DNA of 64,000 bases from Prunella strophiata (Eukaryota > Chordata > Aves > Passeriformes > Prunellidae), in the NCBI GenBank assembly GCA_036583965.1, contig JAZBQD010000015.1:27812310-27876309 (forward strand), given 5' to 3'. Of the stretch, positions 11,914 to 26,420 are shown piece by piece. The notes under the pieces are model-generated. The model had not been told where the DNA came from. It worked only from the letters and a program-made list of their open reading frames with translations, and ran no database searches. The position numbers were made by a program, and so were the translations under genes. Within the stretch, counting starts at the first letter, position 1; every line of letters starts with the position of its first letter.

Positions 11914-14895
11914 TGCTTATTTTGGCAGGTTGACAGTATTTGGCACTAAAAAAACACAAGTGTTGTGGGAGGGGAAAATAAGGCCTGATTCCCTTTGCTT
12001 TTAAAACCCTATACTGTTCTCTGGGACCTCATCAGGGGCTACGATTCATTAGACTAAAAAGACCATCCCAGATAAATAAGATTAATAAGTAATAATGCCA
12101 ATTATGCAACTGTCTGGGCCAAACAGTGAGACTGAAACAATTACACTAAGTTATACATTATTGTAGAAGAAAACACTTTATAAATGCTGCCACTGAGTGT
12201 GTGACACAGTCCACATTGCAGTCCTGCCCAGAGACAAGCAGCACAGTGCCAGTCACACTGCCCAACAGCAAAGTCAATCACAGACATGCACCACTAAGAA
12301 CTACGTTGGAGAGTGCTGGAAGTACAGAGAAAGAGATTGAAAAAGGAATCTTCTCTAGACAGGGAGAGGGGAAGATGGGGAGAGAATGAGAACATGGAGC
12401 AAGATAGAATGGACAGAATTGATAGAATGAACATGGACTGCATGACAAATCCTAAAAAATTTGTCAGAACTCAAAGGTGTGTTTTTGATACAAAATTGCT
12501 TGGTGCAAGTGAGCAGATTGTATTCTGCTGTGGGATAGATCAACTCACCTGGACACAGAAAGCAAAACCAGCAGTCAGCAACAGAAGGAATTAGCTCTGT
12601 GTACCTTGAAAGAATTCTGAAGCTGTTAGAAGTTATGTACCTCCAATCTGAAATAAGATGGGAATACTCTCTATTTTCCAAGGTAATATCAAGGGCCTAA
12701 TGTGTTATGTGTTTTGCAATCAATCACATCCTTAAAGCAATGCAAAATAACTGCTCAAGTGAATATAGACAAAGCTGTGCTCTTGGAATTGTAACAATTA
12801 ATAGCTTGCATGATGAACTGAAAGAATAATAAACTCTTTAACAACAGACATCAAGTAAGACTGATTTGTTCAGCATAACTTGCTTGATGCTGTTAAAGCC
12901 AAGCTCCATGAAAAAAGAAGATAGATTTATCTATTCTCTCATATGAAAGATGTCAGAAAATATTGGGGGGAAAAGCTATATTCAGTCTTGCAGGAAGATG
13001 ACTCACCATCCTCCCCTTGTAGCCACTGAAGTCAGACACATTCATTACCCATTATGATGAGGAGTTTCATTTTTCCCCTTTCAGTGAATAAGTGCTGAAT
13101 TATCCATATCACTGAGCCATCTCACTAAATGTGGTGGCTGCTGCTCACCAAAATAATCATGAAAAGTTTATCTGTGAGGAACTCCAGACATTTAAATACA
13201 TGGAAGCTGCCTCTGCTAATAACAGAGATTTATATTCCATTCTGAGAGGGGCGTACACAAATTCAAAAAATCACTAGTCAATACTACATGCAAGTAAAAA
13301 TGCACAGTGAATACTTGTGGCTTGAGTCTCTTCCTTTCATAAGAAGCACTTAGCAATCTTCAGGGACAGGACTGATGAAAAAGTGAAAGAAATCACTAGT
13401 GAGGTTTTATAATCTTCTAAATTCTAAGGGTCCTCTAAGGGATTGGATTTTGAATTGATAGCCAGAGGCCATTCCAAACATCAAATTTACTATTTTAATG
13501 TAAAATTAAATTTCATTTTTTCCCTAACTTCACATTATTTTTAACTTTCTCCTTTTAATCAATTTACTCCACAGTAGCAAAAAGCAACCACTAGGCTGGA
13601 TTTTTACCAGTCTATATCTTCCAATCTAATTTGATGCTACCTATGTATTAATGTGTTTCTGTAATTAAATCTACTTGAAATAATAGTAATCACTTCAAAT
13701 GTACTGCTGCTGTCACCTGAATGTATACTCTACTGTGCCACACAAAGATCTGCTTAGTAATGTATCTGTGGAGCTTGAGAATAAATCAATTTATATCAAA
13801 AATGTTTTTATTGAAAATAAAAATATCACACAGGTGTTATAGAACTGTATGGAAATATCCTTCAAGCTACTATATATAAGCTTTTTCAAGTATTTTATTC
13901 ACTGTATATACGTGGAGTTAACTGCTTCATTGTTTGCAGAAACAGGAACAGTGGGGCAGGTTCAGTCACTCTATGGAAAATAATGGAATAAGATCTACTT
14001 ACTGGACCAAATTTGACCCCATTTAGGATTTTCACTTATTGGATGTGCAGCTGACTACCATTTTATTTTTCAGCAAAAATTTTTATTAATCATGTGCAAT
14101 AAGCTCTGATAAACCTAACCAAGAAAGACACACATCAATTCAAAGCTTTTTTAATTGTCCTTCACATTTTTTGACAATTATTTTAAATGTTTATGTGGCT
14201 TTTATTCTGCTCTGGTTAAAACTAGAGCTTTACACACTAGTCCAAAGATGGTGGGGTCCCTGCCCAGGAAGTGGTTGAGGTAGCTCTCCAGCCAAGCTTC
14301 AAGCAATGATGAAATCAGTTTGACTACTGTACAAGAAAGAAATACTTCTCATTTTCCTAAAATTTTAATAAAGCTGATTAATGCCAATAAGCTAAGTCAT
14401 GTATTCCGTGCTTTCAAAAGCATCAGAAAAATTAGGCCCAAATAATTAATCCATTAGCTTGGTAACTGGAATAAGGATAGGCCAGAGAGGTAGGGCAGAT
14501 CATCATAAAGCAAATCTCAGCCCAGGTGCAGTCCAGAGCATGCTGCAAATTAAACTGTTTGCTTTGGCCTTCAGACATTTTTAGGCCACGAACCAGAAAT
14601 GCAGATTTCAGTGATTTATCAGTCTTTTGTATTGAACTTCATCAAGTGAGCTTCAACAATTCAAAAATAACTCAATCTTATTTCCACTCAGTCAGATTTT
14701 GTCATCTTTTATGTCAGGGAAACTGCTTGCCCAGTAAAGGACTCTACCATATGCAGCATCCTTCTCCTCACAACTCATGTAGGGTCTGAAGACAAAAAAA
14801 ACACATTAGCAGTTAAGCCATGAATACAACATCTCAGTTTTCAATTCACTGCTCCAACAAATACATAACAACAACTGCAATAGATAAATGTACTA

Positions 14896-14898
<3 letters not shown>

Positions 14899-14942
<44 letters not shown>
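14899..14942. repeat. Poly(A) run of 44 bases
   Basis: An uninterrupted run of 44 A. I looked for a retrocopy ending here and found no recognisable coding sequence immediately upstream, so I call it a homopolymer rather than a retrogene tail. Confidence 0.95.
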
Positions 14943-14946
<4 letters not shown>

Positions 14947-15866
14947 AGGAATTGACCTTGACTTTAAGGCTTTTCATCTTGTACTATTCTGCTGAATAAA
15001 GATCTTGCATACTTTCAGAACACAGACTGGGATTAAGAGTCCCTAAACTGTTCTGCAGATATGAAAGAAAACTGACTTCTATGCAACTGCTTTTGGTTAT
15101 TGGAAGTGAGGTGCTTGTACACAGCATGTTGCCTCTGCCAAACCCAGCTGAAACCAATTTTACAGAGAAAAAATTCTATGCAGGAATTTCAGACAATTAC
15201 AAGTGAGTAGGGGTTTTAATTCTAAACATACTGAAAAACCTAGAGCAGATAAAATTACCAATACAAATGGCAAGACTGAAGAAATTACTCAAATCAAAGT
15301 GTGTTAAGTACAATTAGAAGTTTAGGTGGAATAAATGCACAGTGTGACATAAGAATGATAATGACTCACTTTCCTGTTTCACGATCTATTTTTCCTACCT
15401 TCTTGGGATCTGATTACAGATCTGATCTAGTAATGTTATTTTTCTCATCATTTCCCCAAAATCAGCTCTAGATCTACTCAAAAAAATAGTTCCAAAAAGG
15501 TCTGCCTGGTGGCTGAAGCCAAACAGAACCAAGTCCTATGAGAGCACACCTCTGTGCTCCCACCTGGCCCATACAATCACTTCAAAGATACCTCACAGGT
15601 GCATGATGACATAGCCACTCCAACTTAGTATCCTAAAACTATCCCTCTGCCACAGCCAGGGTGCACCAAACTCAGAAACTCTGAAGAATTTGGTTCAACA
15701 AGTCAGACATGGTTTGTCAGGACATTTCAAATCTTTCATGATTCTTGCTCCTAAAACAAATTTTGAGTTTAATCAAGTTTCTGAGGAAAGTACATTCACT
15801 TTGAACTAATGAACCTAGTGGAACATTAACTTGCAAGAATTGACTAAAAAAAGCCCTGTTTTCCTC

Positions 15867-15888
15867 TTTTTTTTTTTTTTTTTTTTTT
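15867..15888. repeat. Poly(T) run of 22 bases
   Basis: An uninterrupted T homopolymer. The minus strand would read as a poly(A) run, but I see no recognisable retrocopy beside it. Confidence 0.95.
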
Positions 15889-18026
15889 ATTCCATGGTGT
15901 TGTGAATAAAAGTGTTTCCAACTGACTCAGTCTCAAATTCAATACTTTAACAATACTCCTAAGAAATTAGCTGTAGTGACAAAACCAGCACATATTGCAT
16001 GTATTAAAATGCTACTGAACTTTCTGATTGCAAAGAAACATTTTAAGATACTCATTGAATCACATGCACCTTCACTGGAAAAGAAGAAAAAAAAAAAGGG
16101 AAAAAAAAGAAAAAATACTCTCTGTGAACTGCTGCTATCTACTGGAAATTAAATGGAAAGGCATTTGGTTTATATATGTCTAGATTAAGAGTCAAACCAA
16201 GGAAAATAAAGCAGCATACTCCCTACAATACTATCCATAATATGTGCCTTGCCGACCTGATCTAATAAGAAAATAGTTTTAGCTAACTTGTGCTACTGCT
16301 TCATCTAGATTCATAGACTGATTTGTCTGAACTCCTAGGCTTTGTAGGATTTTCGAGTTTGTTTTTTTCTTAAATGGTCTCAGATGGTTTATTCCCACAT
16401 ATCCCCTTCTCGTCACTTCAATAAACAAGCTGTTATTTATACTAGGTAGTACAGTTCTTCAGACTAGGAATATGCCTCTTCTTTTACAATACCCTGAACA
16501 CCAAATGTTCTAGCACTTGGCTGAGGTGACACTTCAAATACCGAAAAGAACTCCACCAAACTCCAGCTGTCGCAACGACCAGCATCAAGTTCAGTGTTAC
16601 CATTGAGGCTTCTTCTCTTCAGTCAATGGAGAAAGACAGACACCTCCAGAGCACTGATTCATCTCTTCTGTTCCAGGAGAGAGAAAAGCATTCACTGGAA
16701 GTACCTGCCTCTCTCCTTTTGAGGCGACCAACCAGTCCGGAGCAGATAGCTAACCCTCCAACACCTTCAGTTAAATGCTATGACTCCCACCCTGACTGCC
16801 TGAGGCTGTACCTAATTACCAAGGAAAAAACAGGGCATACTCCAGGATTTTGATTGTTGATCTGGGATCTCCCAGGAATTTGCTTGGTTTTCCTTTCTGC
16901 AGAAATCAGAGCAACGAGATGAAAGGAGGAAGCAGCCTCGTGTGCTCCAGGGTCACAGGCTGAGCAGGAGCCAGGATGCAGACTCTGACAGCCCCTCAAT
17001 GAGATTAGCAATGGCAGCTTACAGCTGTACAACCTTTCACTGCTGGAGGTGTGCCTGCTCAGCGTGGTGCAGTGCTGCAGAGAGAGCCCTGAGGCTCCTT
17101 GGAACAAGCCAGTCCAGAAGCAAGGACAGCTGCCTTGACTCAGCCCTGTGTATCAGCTTTTCATCACAGCTAACTAGCTGCTTTAATTCAGCACACTATC
17201 CTTGTTATACAGGCTCTACACAGTTCAAAGACAGCTTGGTTATATCTTCATTTTAGATTTAGCCAGAATGCCTGGGAGCTCACACAGATTTAACTCGCTT
17301 GTACTTTTAAAGGTGCCTCTGCAACGAAAGGATTGGAAACACATTTTGCCCCACATGAAAATTTATTTTCTGGAGCACACTTCAGGCTCAGGGAAGATAA
17401 GGGAGGAGACCAGTACAAGGACAAGTCCTGAACTACAGGGCTAGAGACAGTCTACCAAAACACAAGAAAAAGATATTTCCATATTCAGGAATCCCCATGA
17501 CTCCAAGATCAAACTGTTCTAGTACTTATAGGCTCAGATAAGCTTATAAAGTAGAGGTGGTAAACAAGTGTCTCTTTCTATTCCTTCAAAAATTTGGAAT
17601 GCTAAAAAATTTCAATCACATATTACAACCAGGTATTATGCAAATCCTTTTCCTTTTTGATCTATACTTCAATAAAGAGGTTTTGAGAGGATGGTCCCTT
17701 TGCAATCTCCAGCAACGACAGAGCCGCCACTGGGAAGAGCTCTGCACTTAGATCTGGGATAGCTGAGGCTTGGGCTCAGAGTCACCAGAACCAGTGAGTT
17801 CTGTGCAGTGTCCCACCCTGCACAGCTTGATTTCTTCCCAAAACTGGTATAAATAATAAAGTTACCTAGGACAGTCAGTGAATTCAGTGCACAGTGATGG
17901 AATATATGCTGGATTGTCTTTCCTGCACATCATCTCTTTCTTTTGTTGGATTTAGCCTGCATGTTTTTGGGAAAGAAGGCTTCTGGTTCACAGTACACTG
18001 AAAGTCAACAGTGCAATGACTTTTTT

Positions 18027-18588
18027 TGCTGGTTTTGTCTGTGGTAGAGTTAAATTTCTTCACAGTGTAGGGCTATGTTTAACAGTGCTGATAATTCAGG
18101 GATGTTTTTGTTATTGCTGATCAATGCCAAGGCTTTCTATACCTCTCCCACTGCCCCAGCAGTGAGCAGGCTGGGCATGCATGAGGAGTTGGGAGGGGAA
18201 ATAGCCAGGACAGCTGACTCCAACTGACCAAAGGAATATCTGATACCCTATGACATCATGCTCAGCATAAAAAGCTGGGGGAAAGAAGGAGGAAGTGGGG
18301 GGATATTCACAGTTGTGGTGCTTGTCTTTCCAAGTCACCACTATGTGCCATGGAGCCCTGCTTTCCTGGAGATGACTGAACACCTGCCTGCCTATGGGAA
18401 GTGGTGAATTCATTCCTCAGTTTGCTTTTCTTGTGTGCATGGCTTTTGCTTTACCTGTCACACTGTCTTTATCTCAACCCACAGGTTTTCTCACTTGTAC
18501 CCTTTTGATTCCCTCCCCCACCCCACCAGGGGTGAGTAAGCAAGAGCCTGTGTGGGAATTTGTTGCTGGCTGGGGTTAAACCATGACA
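18027..18588 (+). mobile_element. Solo LTR of an avian ERVL-type endogenous retrovirus
   Basis: The element begins with TG and ends with CA (TGCTGGTTTTG to CCATGACA), 562 bases long, as expected for a retroviral LTR. Its internal blocks match the widespread avian ERVL-type LTR: AGTTAAATTTCTTCACAGT, GACAGCTGACTCCAACTGACC, a core-promoter box AGCATAAAAAGCTGGGGG near 18257-18274, GGAGCCCTGCTTTCCTGGAG, and GCTGGCTGGGGTTAAACC near the end. Flanks are TTTTT before and TTTTC after, a possible 5-base target-site duplication with one later change. No internal viral genes adjoin it, so it is a solo LTR left by recombination. Family naming is from memory. Confidence 0.88.
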
Positions 18589-20139
18589 TTTTCAGAGTAT
18601 TCATGAGCAGACATCAAAATGACATGGAACTTAACTTTGATATAAACATTTTCTCAGTTTCTGAGGGCAAGGAGCAGTTTACTACATCTACAATATGTAA
18701 GGCCAAATGCTCCACTTCCACAGGTCATGTTCATAGTAGTGAAGAAATGAGTTGTACATTCCTCCTTCTCATAATCCCCCAGGTAAAGGGAGGTCTCAGA
18801 AGAATCAGACCCTGAGCATCACCTTTACAAAAGGCTCTAAAAACAGTGATGGGGACTGAGAGGAACACAATATTTCCTGGCAGTCTCCAGCTAGCATAGA
18901 AGATATTGCAAACTCATAAAGCACTCAGCTTAAAGCTTCATATTGCCCTACCACCAATAATGGCAGCTGAGCAATCCTCCTTTTTTCCCTTTTCCACACA
19001 GCAGAAGAGAATCCATACCAGAAAGATTTGATTCTTTGTCCATTAGGAACAATAACAAAATTTGCTAGAGGTAGATGTGGGCTTTTGATGCTTTACTGAA
19101 GTTATATCTGTGCAATAAAACTACCTAGCTTTGGATTCTGTATTCTAAAGATGATTTGGTATGATATGAAAAAGAACCAGTATTGTTCCATGGGTTTCTG
19201 AGCACAGTAATTCCACATTCTGAAAGCTTCCATTTTTACCATCATAATAAATATACCAGACCATTCACTGACATCCACTACTGAATATGAATAAGACTTG
19301 AACAAAGTTTACCTTGCTGAAGCCTGATAAACTATGTCAGTGAAATCCAAGTGCAGTTTATTCAGGACCTGTAAGAAAGGATTCTGAGGTATATCAGCAT
19401 GCTCTGGCTCTCAGCACGAACAAACTCAGTCACTGAATAGAGTAGCCTGTCTGCTAATACAGCCTTGGAAATAAATGTCAGGCATGCTTTCATCTACACT
19501 CAAAACTGAACCAAGTTGTCTAAAGGGACAACATACCCTTTCCCATAGTCACTCATCTAGAATGAAACACTTTCACCATGGTGCATGAGACTGGGGGGAA
19601 AAAAAGAAACTAATTTCAGCTCTTGGAGGAAGTCTTTTTTTTTGTTTTTAATTTACAGATTTTCACACATTACTCTCTCTGTCTTGTTTAAAATGTCTGA
19701 TGGAAATTGGCTTCAGAGTTGATAACAGATCTTGATCTCATGGGACATAAGGAGACAACAGCTTGAGCTACAAATGAAAGTGCAATTAGAGTTAGTTATG
19801 TCATGCATTAATTTTTAGTCACCCCACAGTATCAATCACACATAGTTTATACTAGAAAATAAGCACCAAGGAACACAGGTTAAAAATAATGTAACTAAAA
19901 AGAAGTAAAAGGAAGCATCAGTACCTTTCTAAGCAGTTTGGGGTGGGGAGGGATTCCCCATGAGAAAGATAAATGTAGGTGTGTTTACTGTCTTCCAGAA
20001 GGATGCCTTGCTCCACACAGAGAGTTGATCCAAATCAGATTCAACATGCACAGCCCCTGAAGGAAACACTCAGCTGCACCAAATATAACTCAAAGATTTT
20101 TTTAATACAAATAAGATTTTTTTGAGAAGGGATATACAG

Positions 20140-20168
20140 TTTGTTATAGTTTGTTATAGTTGTTATAG
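20140..20168. repeat. Short tandem repeat, TTTGTTATAG x3
   Basis: Two perfect 10-base TTTGTTATAG units are followed by a third that lacks one T. This is a simple slippage-type repeat. Confidence 0.95.
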
Positions 20169-23100
20169 TTTCTTCCCTGTATAACAAAAATATTAGCAGA
20201 TTTTTATTTTTAATTCCTTTGCCGTTTGGATAGTTCTAATTCTCACTACCCTCACATGGCTCCTACTAATCATTTACTGAGGAAAAACATGTGTTCATCA
20301 ATTCATATTTCCTGCACAATAATATGAATCCTAGCTCCTCAATGTTCAGGAGAAATGCCTAAGAGCAGGCATCTAGTTTACACACAACTTGGTTAAAACT
20401 AAACATAATGCAATTGCCCATAGGTGATGAGACAGCTAAAACAATCTCCAGCTCCCTTCTGAGTAGTGAGGAGAGAAAGGGGATTCAAAATGAAAAAATA
20501 GTTTCAGATTTTAAAATGAAATTATATGAGCCATCCAGACATAGTGTAAACACCAATTAATGTTAAGCCAAACGGACAATCTTCTCCCCAGGGAAGAAAA
20601 AATAAGTTTTAAATTAATGTTCAAGCATGGGATTAAGTAAGTAAAATCACAGTCTAACCTCTGTTCCACCAACTCCAATCAGAAGCAGCCCAGTTCTGCA
20701 AAGAAACAAGTGCACTGCTTTCACACTGATTGCCAGTAAAGCCCGTGTTTGCCAGGACTGCATCTCAGTTGTTGTTTATACCATGTTCACAGTCAGCATT
20801 GACTGGCTAAGAGAGCAGACCAGACCTGACTCCCAGCTGGGCTGTTTGGCTTACCATTAGTTTAGCAAGACAGAAACAGGGAAGAATGCACTGTCTCAAT
20901 TTCTCAGCAGTTTCTGACAGTTGCTGTTGACTTCTCCTTTGCAGACAGTGGGACGAGGTCACTCCCAATTTAACAGGATTGCAGAGTAGTTTCAGATGCA
21001 ACCCTGGCAGAATGATGATGAAATCAAAGAAGCAGACCATAAATGAATCCTTCAGTGTGATAAATAGAAACCTCAGCCCAAGCTCCAGACACACTGTGGT
21101 AGCAGAACTGATGTAGGTCCTGAGCACCAGGAACAGCCTGAAGAGTGACACTGATGTGGGAAAGCATTTGTGCAGACATGAAGAGAAATCTTTTCTCCAA
21201 AGAGAGCCCAGGACAAAACAAAATGTTCTCACTGTGTGGTGATTATTGCAAGTGGCCTTGTACTAAACATCCTTCACAACCATTTGTACTACTCAAGCCT
21301 TCTGAGCTCTTTCCTTGCAGGTGCCCCTATATAGGCTACAAGCACAGGCACACTCTCAGGGTGCTTCTTACCTTGAATAACCTTCAGTCCATGATCCTGG
21401 TTCAGGAAAGGATTTAATGGCATATATCTGTGCTCTTTTAAGCAAAGCTGGAAACACGTACTCAAACTTCTCATATAGTGGCATCTAAGTTATGCTTAAA
21501 CACTCTGCAAAATAAGCTTCTTCTGGAAGAAGAATTGGAGAAAGGATGAACTACCAACACCCCTCCTTCCTTTTAACAGACAGGGATGGAGGCTCAGGAC
21601 CACTCAAAATGTCTGTGGCAGAGCGCTTGGTACTAGTCTTACTGTTGGTGAGTTTAATAATTTCAACATCAAAACATTTTATGTACTAGAAGAGTAATTT
21701 TAGCATGCAACTGGATAGAAGAGTAGGCAATAAGGTGAAATGTAATACTCCAACAATAAGAAACCATGCCTCCATCACTGAAAAAATGTGAAAGCCAATA
21801 TAAATGTTTTACTATAAAATACCCATTTTCTAATGTTTGGACTACTGATCAGACAGGAAAAAAAGCTATCAACAGACCAAGACTGTAAGAATTCAAAATC
21901 ATCATTAGGGTCTGCAAAATATTACTGTTTAAAAAATTCTGAAATATGATGTCAAACATCTGTACTATTGTGTGTCAAGAAAGTGAATCATTCTTATCCA
22001 TGTCAGTATCTCAGGTAAACAGAGGACCACACCAAAGGAAATAACTGACAAAACTTTCCAAGTATACAAATTAGTCCCCAGACATGCTTTTATTATTTTT
22101 TATTCCTTGCAACCTGGTAGTCAGGCTTTTGATTTTAAAATAAATTGCTTCAAAACTTGGCTCCCTCCTTTCACTTCAAGAAAAATGGATGGGAATGGTT
22201 CAACAAAAATTCCTTCGCATTTGTAAAATATATCTTCTCCTTCAGCTAGAACTCATAAAAGGACATTTTCCTTATGTCAAATTTTGCCACAAAAAAGTAA
22301 TTCTGGTTCAGTTACTTTAATTTCTCTTCTCACCTGCTTGACCAATTCAAATTATACAACTGGCAAAACTGAGCCTTGTTAACTGAGCTGCAGCTTATTT
22401 AGTTCAAAGGCAGCTGGGAACAATAAGTATCTTCCAGGACATGCCCAAAGAAGAGGAGAAACCTTCACATTTTGTTGGGGAAAGTCAGACTACAAAAGTT
22501 TTAGAGAGAATTAAACCAGGCAAGAAAAATGCTCCATTTTGCTAGATGCATTCAACATTTTTAAACTGAATGGCAGAGTTGCAAGCTCAGGATTTCTCCC
22601 TTTCTGTCTTCCAAGCAAGTCAGACCTTCAGCCCTTTCTTTTTACTTCAGTCTACTTAATGAATGGCAACACAACTCAAAATCCCTGATTCAGTTCTGAG
22701 CCTATTTACAATCCATCAGTCCAAGAAAGAGAGTAGATCCTGAGTTTTTTGCTAATGAGCTAAACTCAAAATAAGGCCATCTTTGTCTTTAATATACAGA
22801 CATTAGCAGAGAGTCATCATTTTCCCAGGATAAGTACAATAGAGTGTTTTTAAATAACTGGTGTTGCTGCAATGACCTTCCACATAATAGATCATCAAGT
22901 CTAAACATCAATGTTGACATCCATATTAAAACTTCCAACTTTTAAAATCACAAGTTATCACTCATTTTTACTTCCAAAGAGTCAGTAAATGCCTAACACA
23001 AAATTCAGTTGCTTTGAAGACACAAGTCAGAGGCCTTACTCAGGTAAGGGGAGTACTAGCGAGCTAGGTGAAAAAAAATATTAAGCTTAACCTAATTTCT

Positions 23101-25548
23101 AAAAAACCTCATTACATGCAAAGATTTCCAGAATGAAGCATTTGTACTTTTGTGTTGGAAGCATGTTTTAGAAATGTTTGCCATGTCAGAGAACAGATGA
23201 AGAATGATCTAACAGAAGGGCCAAATGGCAAATTATATTGGGTTGATCTCAGAAAAGAGAGACAACTATGCTTAAGTCTTTATTTCTGCCAAGGAAAGCA
23301 GAGATTCAGACTTTTATTTACCATTATGTACTTCTAGTTGGAATAGTTCCTGTTCCATTATAGCAGGTTTTCACTTTTGTATTCACTATTTTCTAGCAAA
23401 TTTCAAAGTATATAAAGTGTTCTCTATGTTCAACCAAGACCAACAAGCAAGGCTTATTTCAAATAGTGTTCTGTGCACTCAGAAGCTTTGCAAATCCAGC
23501 TCATAGCTCACTATACCACATTCAGCTCTGCATAAGCAATTCCATTGACTTGAACAGATTTGTGCCCAATTCCTCAAGGTCTGACTAAACAATGATCTCT
23601 AAAACACTCTTGAGCAGACCTCAGAGCTGCTTCCATTTATTATTTTGTACCACAAGCAGCTATTCTGCTATCCAGCATTAACTTAAAATTAATTGCATAG
23701 CACCACAGCCAGCTAGTTATCTAAATATACCTGAGGTAGGTAAGGAGTGAAGAATACACAAAAGAAATTCATCACCAATTCATGATGGATATTGGAAAAA
23801 ATATATAATCAGCAAGGGACTGCATGAATATATAAGATTTTGGACCCGTTTTGTGAGTTAATTCTCTTGTATTTCATTATGAACAACTTTCAATCATTTC
23901 TTTTTCTCATATTGATTAATTGGGTAGAGTGAACAAGACAAAACTTTTTAAATAGTATAAGTCTGTGCACAGAGCCCATGATCTAGTCCATAAAAATCAG
24001 TGATTTTTTTTTTTTTACTGTTCTTGACAGAATTATTCCAATGACAGACTCTAGCCAACACCCAGACCATCTGGTAAATTTTGTCTTGGCTAGGGTCTAG
24101 GTGTGGATTTCACTGCTGAAACTTCCCACATGGATTTTTCTCAGCATCCTCCTGCCCATGAGAGCAGCCCCAGCAACACAGCAGATCCCAGGCACAGGAG
24201 AGCAGACTGCAGGGCAGACTCAGACCTGGCACACAGCTTCAGGCAGAGCAGACCCTGGCAAGAGCAGCCAGCAAGTCACCAAGAATGGACTGAGGAGCAG
24301 TAAATAAAAAGGGAGGGTTCAGAGTGACCAGAAAATGGGGTGGCTCCAATGCAAAACCAGCACAGGTGAAAACTGTGATGCTGTTCTCAAGCCAGGTATT
24401 CTGAGAATGTGCTTAGAGATGTTGTAGAATAGACCAGGAACCTTGAATGAATCTTGAGAACTCATTGGGTATATGATGTATTTATTAGATAATAAGAGTG
24501 GCTAAGGAGCAGGGGAAACATGCTGAAGGAATACTCCTCATGATCAGGAGCAAGCCAATGGAAATAGGGAGTGGCTCCTTTTCTCTTATTTCAACTTCAG
24601 TTCCCATCAGAATTTTCTTGGGTCTTAGAAGCATTTGGATATTTATTCTCCTTATTTGATAGATGCAAAGACAGCTGGAGTTACAAATTCCTCTTATATA
24701 CTGGGATTTCAATTTTGTGCCACACATGAGTGTAGAAAAGCAAGTAAAAATAAAAGACTTTTGGACATCTACTGTCAGTCAAAGCCTCCAATCCACTCCA
24801 TTTGTACAGTAGATTGGTTTTGTTGCTTCTTTTAATTTAAGGGCAATAAAAAGTTTTCTTTTAGAATAAATAACATGCAAGGCTTTGGAGCTCTGCATCC
24901 AAACAAGGCTTTAGCAGTGAAAGCATATACTCATCTTTTATTGTTGCTATTATTACTATCACTGTTATGTGATTTTCTTTCCCAAAGCTTTGTTACCTGG
25001 GTGAGTTCTACCCTTATCTATCATTGGAATAATTTATCAGTCTCATACCCATGGGAAAAGGAGAGGTTTTCTTTTCTTCTTCCTTGAATGTTATCTGCTA
25101 CAAGATAAAATATAACACCTGCTGTTTTCTATCAAATACGTATGAATAGGGAAAAAAAAGCACTATATTTGATATTGTATGTTTTTGTGAATGTCACATA
25201 CTTTTCCATGTGATATACAATTAAGCATACACACAAGAGAAACAAAACTAAAAATAAGGATCAAGCTAAGTCTGTTTTTCTAAGCAAAAAGAATAGCAAA
25301 TGTAGAAATTGGTCATTTTACAGAGGCTCCTGGCCCTACAGGTCTGCAGACAGGCTTCTGGTGGGCGCTGGGAGCTCTGCTGGGAGTTACAGGCATGAGG
25401 CAGGGATTGCTAGGTGTAATGCAATGCCCAGCCCACCCCACAGTGGGATCCCAGCCCTGCAGCAGCTGCACACTGAGCCAGCCTTTGGGCTAACACAGCC
25501 TCAGGAGTGCTCATTGACTGGGGTGCTCACCTCACTGCATGTGTTAAT

Positions 25549-25600
25549 GGTGGATTTGATGCTCTTGGAGGTCTTTCCCAACCTTAACAATGTCCATAAC
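25549..25600 (+). mobile_element. Short CR1-like 3' end
   Basis: GGTGGATTTGATGCTCTTGG AGGTCTTTCCCAACC followed by TTAACAATGTCC resembles the last ~50 bases of CR1 (the block ending in TTCCAACC and the terminal octamers). Only this much is recognisable; the sequence on its left does not continue into the CR1 consensus. Confidence 0.55.
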
Positions 25601-26149
25601 CCTCTGTAGAAGGAAGGAGGAGAAACGATTTAACAGACACTTAAGCAAACTTGAAAATCCAGAGTGATTCTGGGGCTGAAAAAGAACTTTGACACATTCT
25701 GCATCCCATTTCATCAGAGGAAACATGCTGGACCATGCTGAGGATGCAAGCCTGTGCCTCTGCATGCACCCCACTTTAACATGCACAGACACACTCTGGT
25801 CCCCTACAAACATTTGCTGGCACTAAAAGTCCTTGTGTCTGAAAGTGCCCTGGTGTCCTTGCCCAGATGTGTTTATTCCAGAAAAACTGCAGTCTTGAAG
25901 AGAATGCTGAAAGCATCCCATAATTTTCCTATTACAAACCATACCCCCAGCAAGAGCACTTTGATAGCAGAGATCAGCACAACCACACCAGCACATCCAT
26001 ACCAGCACTGTGTCTGTCCTAAAGTCCTGCACCCTGACCTCTCTTTCATCTTCAGCTTTCACCTGTCTGAATTACCACCTTTCACTTCCTCTTACAGCTT
26101 TTTCCTTCAGCCTTGATCATCAATTTCCCTGCTGCACAAAGGATGCTGA

Positions 26150-26420
26150 GGCAGGGTAATGTGCACAAAGATTTATTAGCAGGATCCACTGCTGATGACA
26201 CACATTGACTCTAATAGACAAAATAATCTTGAGGGGAAAAAACAAAAACAGAGAAGGGCAGAGAAAAGAGAACAGGAGAGAGGAAAATGCAGAGAGGGGG
26301 AGAAAAAACTCCCTGATGGCCAGTCAGTAAGGGCAGCCGGGGCATCCCAGGTGAGCCTCATCCTCTGGACAGTGTCTCCAGGGATGATGAAGGAGAAGGG
26401 CTTTTCCCCTCATCCTAAAT
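26150..26420 (-). mobile_element. Possible LTR-like fragment, uncertain
   Basis: On the minus strand a pyrimidine-rich stretch (complement of 26205-26310) runs into GCTAATAAATCTTTG, an AATAAA poly(A) signal (complement of 26172-26177), with a GC-richer segment before it. That order (GC-rich part, pyrimidine tract, AATAAA) recalls an endogenous retroviral LTR. However, I could not define TG/CA ends or a target-site duplication. It may simply be a purine-rich low-complexity region. Confidence 0.25.

Larger units (their letters stand above)
8121..18026. other. Long AT-rich intergenic block, no gene seen
   Basis: Nearly 10 kb with no frame above about 110 codons and no recognisable protein, RNA gene or transposon. 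It contains the (TA)n tract, an A44 run and a T22 run listed separately, plus an A-rich purine stretch at about 16082-16115. The mildly GC-richer section at 16560-17260 has short open frames on both strands, but none looks like a known protein and there is no supporting splice structure. Confidence 0.6.

Noticed and set aside
20807..21232. 141-codon minus-strand frame
   Set aside because: No recognisable domain, no splice context or CpG promoter, and frames on the other strand are also open. Best treated as chance.
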